In this document: positions 1 to 6,340 of the stretch, piece after piece
Layout of the letters: every line of letters starts with the position of its first letter
Numbering within the stretch: the stretch's first letter is position 1
Assembly (NCBI GenBank): GCA_024224995.1
Contig: JAAENB010000774.1
Coordinates: 1-12,671, forward strand
Source: a bacterium
GTDB lineage: Bacteria > Spirochaetota > UBA4802 > UBA5550
Reading direction: 5' to 3'
DNA length: 12,671 nucleotides
The notes under the pieces: generated by a model
The model's database searches: none
The model's input: only the letters and a program-made list of their open reading frames with translations
What the model was told of the DNA's origin: nothing
Program-made: the position numbers and the translations under genes

Positions 1-105
1 GAGAAGAATATGAGGCCGGTGAAAGAAGATGACGCAGGCAAAGCCCCAAGGAAAAAGAGTCTTATTGACGAATACATGAAAGAGTACGAAAAAAAGCGAA
101 AATAA
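1..105 (+). CDS. C-terminal end of an unidentified lysine-rich protein (partial)
   Basis: An open frame enters at the left edge (frame 1) and reads 34 codons to a TAA at 103-105. The visible tail is very rich in Lys, Glu and Asp (ends KEYEKKRK), consistent with a charged, flexible C-terminus; no domain can be recognised. The reading frame is supported by the intrinsic terminator that begins 6 nt after the stop, as expected for the end of a + strand transcription unit. The start and the function lie outside the window. Confidence 0.6.
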   Translation, partial: EKNMRPVKEDDAGKAPRKKSLIDEYMKEYEKKRK

Positions 106-110
106 GCAAA

Positions 111-138
111 AAGCCCCTGCTAAGCAGGGGCTTTTTTT
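111..138 (+). terminator. Intrinsic terminator after the left-edge gene
   Basis: A perfect 10-bp stem (AAGCCCCTGC at 111-120 with GCAGGGGCTT at 124-133) closes a 3-nt loop (TAA) and runs into a T tract to 138. This is a textbook rho-independent terminator on the + strand. The preceding A run also makes it potentially bidirectional, so it could end the yjbQ-side transcript coming from the right; its distance of 17 nt from the yjbQ stop fits that. Confidence 0.92.
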
Positions 139-154
139 ATGGCAATTGGATTTC

Positions 155-571
155 TTAATATACGATCTGTACTATTACATTCCTGTCCCGGGGCCTGGTA
201 TCACAATCAATCAGTACTACCTGCTGCCAGGTTCCCAGGGCGATTTCTCCCTCAATAATAGGAACAGTAAGAGAAGGGCCAAGCAGGGCTGCCTGTACAT
301 GAGAAGAGCCATTATCGTCATGCCAGGTTTCATGATGGGAATAATGATCTTTATAGGGAGCTATCTTTTCCAGGAAATTATCCATATCCTTTTTCAAACC
401 CGGCTCATATTCAATAGTGGTTATCCCGGCTGTTGATCCCGGGACAAAAACAGTTACAATACCATCACTAACACCGCTTTCGGCAATAATAGACTTTATT
501 TCCCCTGTTAAATCAATAACATCCCGGTTTGCCCTGGACGCCAGCCGTATATATTCCGTTTTAGCTGTCAT
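155..571 (-). CDS. YjbQ/UPF0047 family protein (secondary thiamine-phosphate synthase-like)
   Basis: 138 residues, the usual full length of the YjbQ family (UPF0047). The family signature is visible: an acidic/His cluster H84-D-D-N-G88 followed by H91, then LGP, VPI, and the LGTWQQ motif, ending in D-x-RPRDR near the C-terminus. In many members the N-terminal half has an HTTA/HTSA motif; here the equivalent is G45-S-T-A48, so the His is replaced by Gly, as in a subgroup I recall with the same VPGSTA wording. E. coli YjbQ has been reported to show weak thiamine-phosphate synthase activity, but the true role is unsettled. The ATG at 571 is chosen because AGGAG (580-584) lies 8 nt upstream. It lies 65 nt downstream of the AICAR transformylase gene on the same strand, so co-transcription is plausible. 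A heptamer array abuts its ribosome binding site. Confidence 0.9.
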   Translation of the reverse strand: MTAKTEYIRLASRANRDVIDLTGEIKSIIAESGVSDGIVTVFVPGSTAGITTIEYEPGLKKDMDNFLEKIAPYKDHYSHHETWHDDNGSSHVQAALLGPSLTVPIIEGEIALGTWQQVVLIDCDTRPRDRNVIVQIVY

Positions 572-585
572 AGTTTTCTCTCCTT

Positions 586-606
586 TACCGATAACCGATA
601 ACCCGG
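586..606. repeat. Short 7-bp tandem repeat (TACCGAT, AACCGAT, AACCCGG) upstream of yjbQ
   Basis: Positions 586-592, 593-599 and 600-606 read TACCGAT, AACCGAT and AACCCGG: two near-exact copies and one degenerate copy at an exact 7-bp period. A related ACCGATTACC stands at 619-628 out of phase. The array begins 1 nt from the yjbQ Shine-Dalgarno site (580-584), so it lies in the 5' leader or the spacer between two - strand genes. With so few copies, chance is possible; the link to the longer arrays at 10260 and 11454 is what makes it worth listing. Confidence 0.55.
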
Positions 607-618
607 CCCTCCCGGGCC
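601..618 (-). other. GC-rich small hairpin in the purH-like/yjbQ spacer
   Basis: On the - strand the spacer reads GGCCC-GGGA-GGGCC, a 5-bp GC stem with a 4-nt loop, within 602-618. No T tract follows, so it is not a standard terminator. It may simply be part of the repeat-derived spacer. Confidence 0.35.
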
Positions 619-636
619 ACCGATTACCTTACTTAC

Positions 637-1923
637 CTAGTGTTTAAAAGCCCTCTGGCCCGTATAAACCATTGTAACTTTAGGATCGGCTTCATTACAG
701 GCTTCAATAGACTCAAAATCCCGCATAGAGCCTCCGGGTTGAATAATTGACGTAATACCCTGGTTTATCAATACATCAACACCGTCCCTGAAAGGAAAAA
801 ACGCGTCCGAGATACCGGAAGCGCCAATGAGTCCGCCCTTTGCTTCCTTTGTCGCTTCATCAATAGCAGCAAGATCGGCTCTTTCTTTTTCTCCCTGTTC
901 AACAGCAAGTTCAAATTGTTTGTAGCCCATCCCGAATTTATCAGAGCAAATAAGATCGGCATACTTGGTATAGGCTTTTTGTACGGCAATCTCAGCAACA
1001 CCAACCCGGTCCTGTTCCCCGGTCCCAATACCAACAGTCACCCCATTTTTAACATATATAACTGAATTCGATGTAACTCCCTGCTCCACAAACCATCCAA
1101 AAAGCAGATCCTCATATTCTTTTTCTGTAGGAACACGTTCAATAGCATATTTCTGCCCTTTGTATTCCGTTTCAGCAAGTTTTAAATCTTCTTTAGTTCT
1201 TATTATGTTAATAGGAGACTGCTGAACAATAATCCCCCCGTCAATAAGAGACTTAAAATCAACAAAAGGGGTATCTTTATACTTTTCCAGGGAATCAATG
1301 CGTTCAATTTTCACTATTCTCAGGTTTTTCTTCTTTTGTAAAATTTCAAAGGCATCCCCGGTATAGTCAGGAGCAACAACAACCTCAAGATACTGTTCCG
1401 CGATCAATTCCGCCGTTTCCTTATCAACAGTTTGATTAAGCGAGACACAGCCTCCAAATGCGGCAATTCGGTCTGCTCTGAAGGCTTTATTAAACGCGTC
1501 AGCAGGTGCAGCACCATAGGCAACACCGCAGGGATTGTTATGCTTTACAATAACAGCAGCAGGTTTATCCATTAAGTATTTTAATATATTGAGTGAATTA
1601 TCAATATCCGTAAGATTGATCTTTCCCGGATGTTTTCCGAATTGAAGCAGCATGGATTCGTCAATCCCGCTAACCAGGGAATTTCCCGGTTCAATAAAAC
1701 GGCATTTTCCAAGGGCCAGGTTCCCGTTCACGAGCTGATACATAGCTGATTCCTGACCGGGATTTTCTCCATAGCGGAGGCCTTTTTCTATCAATGTTCC
1801 ATTCTCATCAATTTTCCAGGTCCTTTTCTTATATATCAACTTCTGGTCACCAAATGCAACAGTCATTTCTTCGGGAAAATGATCATCCATTACGGTTTTA
1901 TACGCGCTTTTCAGGTCTTTCAT
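637..1923 (-). CDS. AICAR formyltransferase (stand-alone PurH transformylase domain)
   Basis: 428 residues matching the AICARFT half of PurH, which transfers a formyl group from 10-formyl-tetrahydrofolate to AICAR to give FAICAR, the second-last step of IMP synthesis in the cytoplasm. The hallmark K127-H128-N-N-P-C-G motif is intact, preceded by the RYGENPGQ substrate motif near residue 52 and followed by the AAFGG segment. The C-terminus has the D-A-F-F-P-F-RDG and QPGGSMRD motifs. The N-terminal MGS-like IMP cyclohydrolase domain of normal bifunctional PurH (about 520 residues) is missing, so this is the monofunctional type; the start at 1923 leaves no room for it. GAGG lies 6 nt before the ATG. 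IMP cyclohydrolase activity must come from another gene. It diverges from the kinase at 2086 and precedes yjbQ. Confidence 0.92.
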   Translation of the reverse strand: MKDLKSAYKTVMDDHFPEEMTVAFGDQKLIYKKRTWKIDENGTLIEKGLRYGENPGQESAMYQLVNGNLALGKCRFIEPGNSLVSGIDESMLLQFGKHPGKINLTDIDNSLNILKYLMDKPAAVIVKHNNPCGVAYGAAPADAFNKAFRADRIAAFGGCVSLNQTVDKETAELIAEQYLEVVVAPDYTGDAFEILQKKKNLRIVKIERIDSLEKYKDTPFVDFKSLIDGGIIVQQSPINIIRTKEDLKLAETEYKGQKYAIERVPTEKEYEDLLFGWFVEQGVTSNSVIYVKNGVTVGIGTGEQDRVGVAEIAVQKAYTKYADLICSDKFGMGYKQFELAVEQGEKERADLAAIDEATKEAKGGLIGASGISDAFFPFRDGVDVLINQGITSIIQPGGSMRDFESIEACNEADPKVTMVYTGQRAFKH

Positions 1924-2009
1924 CTTTTACCTCGGTTTAATTTATTCTATATGTCACGATTTATTTATTCCCGGTTCATTTTCAAGTATTTTTTTATACT
2001 AAAATAATC

Positions 2010-2037
2010 TTGACACTTGCTCTAAAAACGTTAAACT
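2010..2037 (+). promoter_or_regulatory. Candidate sigma-70 promoter for the hybrid kinase
   Basis: A consensus -35 hexamer TTGACA (2010-2015) is followed after 16 bp by TAAACT (2032-2037), four of six matches to TATAAT. A better -10 (TATAGT, 2044-2049) is too far from this -35 (28 bp). The call rests mainly on the perfect -35 and its position about 50-75 bp before the GTG start. Confidence 0.35.
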
Positions 2038-2072
2038 CAAGCGTATAGTATTATTGTTCTAAGCTAAATCAC

Positions 2073-2078
2073 AGGGAG
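2073..2078 (+). promoter_or_regulatory. Ribosome binding site that decides the GTG start of the kinase
   Basis: AGGGAG stands 7 nt before the GTG at 2086. It supports the GTG as start, because the encoded N-terminus then gives a single uninterrupted transmembrane helix. Confidence 0.75.
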
Positions 2079-2085
2079 TTGAACC

Positions 2086-4539
2086 GTGACGGGAAGTTCT
2101 ATTGTCATTATTATTCTGGTTTTAATTATAATAATACTGCTGATATTGCTTTTGCTGTCAAAAATATCTCAAAAAGAAACACTGGAACAGCTCCATTTTC
2201 ACCGGAGTCTTATTGACTCAATTCCAACCCCCATATTTTACAAAGATCATAACCTGGTATTTTCGGGCTGTAATAAAGCCTTTGAAACATTCTTATGGAA
2301 ACGAAAAGATGAAATAGTAGGCAAAAAAGAACATGATCTTACAACAAAAGAAATAGCCGATTATCACCATAAAAAAGACCAGGAACTGATTGAATTCGGC
2401 GGAGAACAGGTCTACGAAAGCCGGTTAACCCATGCCGATGGAACAGAACACAATATCATATTTCATAAAATCATATCCGGAGGAATTACCAGCACGGGAA
2501 CAGGAATAATTGGAACTTTTGTTGATATCACCGAAAGAAAAAAAATGGAACAGGAAATAATCAACATAAATGAAGAATACCTGCTTCTCCTGGACAATAT
2601 CCCTATCCAGGTATGGTATCTCAATGATACTGAGACCTATGGAAAAGTAAACAATTCCCATGCCGAATTTCTTGGGAAAAAGAAAGAAGAGATGGAAAAC
2701 AAGAGTATAAAAGATATTATTCCAAAAGAAGAGGCAGATAAAATCATAGCCAGCAACCATGTTGTATTTGAAGAAAAACGCCAGGTCCATACCGAAGAAT
2801 CAATATACAACAGTTATAACGACAGAAGACTGCTCTATATTATTAAAACCCCCAAAGTAGACAAAGACGGACGGGTTCGGCATGTTGTTTGCGCTGCCGA
2901 AGATATTACCGAACGGAAAATGGTAGAAGAAGCCCTTATAAAAGACAGTATTGATTCGGAAAGAGCGAATAAAGCAAAAAGTATGTTCCTGGCCAACATG
3001 TCCCACGAGATCCGGACCCCGTTAAACGCTATAATAGGGTTTCTTGACCTGTTAAATGCCACCCCCATGTCGGTTATTCAGAAAGATTATGTTAATACCA
3101 TATCGGACAGTGGGAAAGTTTTATTAACACTCATAAATGATATACTCGATTTTTCCAAAATTGAAGCAAACCAGATTGAACTGGAAAGCATCCCTTTTAA
3201 CCTTGAATATCTAACTGAAAGCGCCTTACGAATCATCCGTCCAAAGGTTCAAAACAGGGGAGTATTCCTGTATTATGAATACGACAAAAGCCTTCCGAAA
3301 ACATTCATTGGCGATCCTACACGGATACGGCAGATTATACTCAATCTTTTAAGTAATGCCGATAAATTCACCGACAAGGGAGAAATCCAGATTGCCATAG
3401 GCAGTACCCATACAGACTCTCCATCAAAAGACGGCACCCATGAAATTTACATCAGTGTAACCGACACCGGGATAGGTATCCCTGATAATAAACAGGACAA
3501 AATATTCCTCACCTTTACCCAGGCAGATTCATCAACAACCAGGGTCTATGGAGGAAGCGGTCTTGGTTTAACAATATGCAAAGCCCTGGTAGAAAAGATG
3601 AAGGGCCGTATATGGGTTGAATCAATGGAGAATGTAGGAAGCAGTTTTCAATTTATTATAAAACTGGAAGTAACTGCTTCGGATATAGACACAATAAAAG
3701 CAAGCGATCTGGAAGAGCTGAAAGGGAAAGAGGTTCTTATTATTGATAGTAATGATTATACCCGGATCATGCTTGAGAAAAATTGCAGGGAATTTGGTCT
3801 TGATGTAATTTTCACCGGTGCAACAGGGACCGAAGGGCTTGCTTTTCTTTCACAGATGGAAGATAAAACACCATCAGTGCTGGTAATCGCAGATCTATTA
3901 ATGTCCGACATCGATGGTTTTGTATTCGCTCAAAAAATTTATGAGAATCCTGACTTTAATAATATCAAGCTTGTGGCAATCTCAACATCCACTCTGCCGG
4001 GAGACGCTAAAAAGGCCCAGGAAAACGGTTTTGACGCCTATCTTCCCAAGCCTGTGCTAAAATACGATCTTATAAAAATTCTCCAGTACACCATTGGTCT
4101 GGAGAAAAAAAGCAAAACGCTTATAACCAAGCATACAGCCAAAGAAGCTGAATACAATAAAATCAAAGTTCTCATTGCCGAAGACAATAAAGTAAACCAG
4201 AAATTGATAAAGGCCATACTCAAGGGAGATAAATATATAACGGAAATTGTCGACAACGGCAACAAAGCCATTGCCCTGCTGGAAAAGGAACACTTCGACA
4301 TCTGTTTAATGGATCTTAATATGCCCGAAATGGATGGTATTGAAGCAACAAAGATAATACGGGAAAGAGTTTCAAAAGATCTTCCTATTATTGCCCTCAC
4401 TGCCGCGGCAATGCAGGAAGACAAAAAAAGCGCTTTTGATGCCGGAATGAATGATTTTGCCACCAAGCCGGTTAATCCCCAGGCTTTGCGGGAAAAAATA
4501 GACCATTGGCTGAAGCCGAAGCCGAAGCCGAAGAAATAG
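2086..4539 (+). CDS. Membrane-anchored hybrid sensor histidine kinase (PAS-PAS-HisKA-HATPase-REC-REC)
   Basis: 817 residues from a GTG start. Order of parts: one hydrophobic helix (about 5-26) with almost nothing outside it; two PAS domains (about 40-150 and 165-280), each ending in D-I-T-E-R-K; HisKA with the phospho-acceptor H307 in the SHEIRTP H-box; HATPase with N-box N424, G1 DTGIG at 460-464 and G2 GGSGLG at 489-494; then two receivers. REC2 (about 695-812) is canonical: E699/D700, phospho-acceptor D743, Thr in ALTA, K794. REC1 (about 550-668) keeps D603 and K655 but has D554-S555 where two acidic residues are usual. It would sense an intracellular or membrane signal and pass phosphate within itself or to an Hpt protein not encoded here. 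The protein ends in a Lys-Pro repeat encoded by a GAAGCC hexamer repeat. The orphan position, without a response regulator or Hpt neighbour, leaves the output unknown. Confidence 0.95.
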   Translation: MTGSSIVIIILVLIIIILLILLLLSKISQKETLEQLHFHRSLIDSIPTPIFYKDHNLVFSGCNKAFETFLWKRKDEIVGKKEHDLTTKEIADYHHKKDQELIEFGGEQVYESRLTHADGTEHNIIFHKIISGGITSTGTGIIGTFVDITERKKMEQEIININEEYLLLLDNIPIQVWYLNDTETYGKVNNSHAEFLGKKKEEMENKSIKDIIPKEEADKIIASNHVVFEEKRQVHTEESIYNSYNDRRLLYIIKTPKVDKDGRVRHVVCAAEDITERKMVEEALIKDSIDSERANKAKSMFLANMSHEIRTPLNAIIGFLDLLNATPMSVIQKDYVNTISDSGKVLLTLINDILDFSKIEANQIELESIPFNLEYLTESALRIIRPKVQNRGVFLYYEYDKSLPKTFIGDPTRIRQIILNLLSNADKFTDKGEIQIAIGSTHTDSPSKDGTHEIYISVTDTGIGIPDNKQDKIFLTFTQADSSTTRVYGGSGLGLTICKALVEKMKGRIWVESMENVGSSFQFIIKLEVTASDIDTIKASDLEELKGKEVLIIDSNDYTRIMLEKNCREFGLDVIFTGATGTEGLAFLSQMEDKTPSVLVIADLLMSDIDGFVFAQKIYENPDFNNIKLVAISTSTLPGDAKKAQENGFDAYLPKPVLKYDLIKILQYTIGLEKKSKTLITKHTAKEAEYNKIKVLIAEDNKVNQKLIKAILKGDKYITEIVDNGNKAIALLEKEHFDICLMDLNMPEMDGIEATKIIRERVSKDLPIIALTAAAMQEDKKSAFDAGMNDFATKPVNPQALREKIDHWLKPKPKPKK
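4512..4529 (+). repeat. Hexanucleotide repeat GAAGCC x3 at the kinase C-terminus
   Basis: Three exact GAAGCC copies (4512-4517, 4518-4523, 4524-4529) followed by GAAGAA encode the terminal Lys-Pro run. Copy-number change would be in frame and alter only the tail length. Confidence 0.7.
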
Positions 4540-4549
4540 TTCCGGAACT
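4538..4549. repeat. Perfect 12-bp palindrome between convergent genes
   Basis: AGTTCCGGAACT overlaps the kinase stop codon. With one T-G wobble and flanking A-T pairs it can fold into a 7-bp stem with a CCGG loop. No T tract follows on either strand, so any role as a terminator for the converging genes is unproven. Confidence 0.45.
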
Positions 4550-4566
4550 GTTGTGTAGAGACAGGG

Positions 4567-5022
4567 TTATTCTATAGAGATGGCTCCTTCTTCGAAGAGG
4601 ATATCTATTATATATTCGTTCCTTCTTGTGTTTACCGGGGTGTAGGCCATAACCTGTCCCTTAAATTCAAAGACTTCATCTTTAACCAGGAGCGCGATGG
4701 ACTCCTCTTTTTCAACAAAAATATAATACTTGATTCCCAGGTTATACCGGTACGCGTTTTTATCCCTGAGTACTACGCGATAATTTTTTTTATACCGCTT
4801 CATTTTTTCAATGGAAAGAACAACCCCCTTTCCGGCGATAATGGTATTTAACCGCTCCTTCCAGAACAAATCTCTTTGAATTGGCGAAACAGACAACAAG
4901 CTCCGGAAAAAAGTTTTGTTAAATTCCTCTACTTTCTTTACCGGTACGCTCTCATCAGAAAAAGCAGAGACTGAGAGCATCATACACAACAATATCACAA
5001 ATATAGTTCTCAATAATGACAT
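4567..5022 (-). CDS. Small exported protein, possibly an OB-fold (tRNA_anti-like) domain
   Basis: 151 residues. The N-terminus is a clear signal peptide (hydrophobic residues about 5-20, likely cleavage after SAFS or SAF near residue 22). The mature part has alternating short strands, with the order SPIQRDLFWKE, a KGVV strand, YRVVL, VKDEVFEFKGQV and a final strand. This strand pattern and the 'FW…G.V….V.L…G..V.F.G' spacing recall the OB-fold tRNA_anti-like group of exported proteins; this is inference from pattern only. It is the last gene of the amidase-htrA operon, 15 nt after the HtrA stop, so a periplasmic role in envelope upkeep is likely. The ribosome binding site is weak (AAGG about 13 nt upstream), suggesting translational coupling. 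Function unknown. Confidence 0.75.
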   Translation of the reverse strand: MSLLRTIFVILLCMMLSVSAFSDESVPVKKVEEFNKTFFRSLLSVSPIQRDLFWKERLNTIIAGKGVVLSIEKMKRYKKNYRVVLRDKNAYRYNLGIKYYIFVEKEESIALLVKDEVFEFKGQVMAYTPVNTRRNEYIIDILFEEGAISIE

Positions 5023-5037
5023 AATTCTTTAATAACC

Positions 5038-6327
5038 TTATTTCGTAAAATTAACCTCAAACAAGCGTGAATCACGATAAATCTTCATTTTCTTGATCCT
5101 CTTTCCCGAACGAAAAAACTTATGAACAAAATCATCCAGCGAAGAAACAGTATTACCGTTTAGAGATACCACGATATCCCCTCTTTTGAGTCCGTACATA
5201 ACACTTCTTGGAGAAAGATAAGATATAATTATTTCATCGGCTTCGGAATTCTCATCCACCTCAATTCCATACAGGTAAAAAAGCGTTCTTATCCCTTTTC
5301 GGATCTTTTTATGTGTTCCCTTTTCACGCAGCAGCAGTCTAAAATCGTACAGTTTCGCGTCCCGTGAAATGGTGATATTTATCTTAGCTCCTACAGGTTT
5401 TTTGCCCACTGTTTTGATCAAACTTCCCAGGGAAGTGATTGCTAAACCGTCAATTTCCCGGATAATATCTCCTCCCTGGAGGCCTGCTATTTCAGCAGGG
5501 GAATTCTTAATAACAGAGCTTAAAACAACATTTACTTTTACGCCTTTTTTGTATACTTTTTTCTCTTTCGCGATAAACCCAAGCCAGCCTCTTCGCACCC
5601 GGCCATGCCTCATTAATTCATAACATACCTGCCTGGTAATATTCGATGGTATAGCAAAACTGATTCCCTGGTATCCTCCGGAAACAGTCCTGATCGCTGT
5701 ATTTATTCCAACCATTTCTCCATACAGGTTTACCAGGGGACCGCCGGAATTACCGGGATTTATAGAGACATCGGATTGAATAAAATCCTCTATATCGACA
5801 AATCCAACATCGTCTCTTCCTTTTGAAGAAACAATACCGCTGGTAATTGACTGCTTTAAGCCATAAGGATTCCCTATGGCAATAACCCACTCCCCTTCCG
5901 TAAGTTTATTCGAATTGCCGAACTTTATGGGCTTAAATCTTTCACCTTCATGATTATCGATCTTGAGTAAGGCAATATCGGTTTTTGGGTCGGCAAGGAA
6001 AAAACTGCCGTTCTCAAACTTCTCCAGCTCAAATTTCGATCCGTTCCCCGATATTACCTGGTAATAATTCCCTTTTAAGACCACGTGGTGATTGGTAACA
6101 ATAAAACCATCCGATGAAATTATTGTACCGGAAGCATCCGCTATTTTGTTATAACTATACTTTCCTTTCCTGCGCTTTTTAGTATATATTATGATATTCA
6201 CAACCGAGGGTTTCACCTCCCTGGCTGCGTCAATAAAATACCGGTTAAACACCTGGGGAGAAGAATATCCCCCTGCCGGTATTAAAAATTGGATCAAAAT
6301 ATATGTAAAGAGTAGTTTTTTCCACAT
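5038..6327 (-). CDS. HtrA/Deg-type periplasmic serine protease with two PDZ-like regions
   Basis: Trypsin-fold protease of the S1C/DegP group, which degrades or refolds damaged periplasmic proteins. From the ATG at 6327 it has 429 residues: an N-terminal signal or anchor helix (MWKKLLF onward), then the catalytic triad H81 (in VTNHHVV), D117 (DPKTDIALLKI) and S194 (NPGNSGGPL), all intact. A first PDZ domain follows (about 265-335, with G-W-L-G-F and SPAEIAGLQGGD), and a second more divergent PDZ-like unit (about 345-425, with GLKRGDIVVSLNG). A TTG at 6351 would add 8 residues and overlap the upstream amidase by 11 nt. I prefer the ATG because it gives a clean signal sequence, though neither start has a good Shine-Dalgarno site. 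It sits 13 nt after the amidase stop, so the genes are almost surely co-transcribed. Confidence 0.92.
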   Translation of the reverse strand: MWKKLLFTYILIQFLIPAGGYSSPQVFNRYFIDAAREVKPSVVNIIIYTKKRRKGKYSYNKIADASGTIISSDGFIVTNHHVVLKGNYYQVISGNGSKFELEKFENGSFFLADPKTDIALLKIDNHEGERFKPIKFGNSNKLTEGEWVIAIGNPYGLKQSITSGIVSSKGRDDVGFVDIEDFIQSDVSINPGNSGGPLVNLYGEMVGINTAIRTVSGGYQGISFAIPSNITRQVCYELMRHGRVRRGWLGFIAKEKKVYKKGVKVNVVLSSVIKNSPAEIAGLQGGDIIREIDGLAITSLGSLIKTVGKKPVGAKINITISRDAKLYDFRLLLREKGTHKKIRKGIRTLFYLYGIEVDENSEADEIIISYLSPRSVMYGLKRGDIVVSLNGNTVSSLDDFVHKFFRSGKRIKKMKIYRDSRLFEVNFTK

Positions 6328-6340
6328 GGTTTTAAACAGT

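Larger units (their letters stand above)
1924..2085. other. Divergent intergenic region between the AICARFT gene and the hybrid kinase
   Basis: This 162-bp AT-rich spacer must hold promoters for both directions. It contains an inverted repeat AGTAT-T6-ATACT (1985-2000) and a TTGACA at 2010-2015. No clear riboswitch or PurR-type operator was recognised. Confidence 0.6.

Noticed and set aside
146..436. 96-residue + strand frame over yjbQ
   Set aside because: It lies opposite the conserved YjbQ motifs and has no ribosome binding site; no domain is visible.
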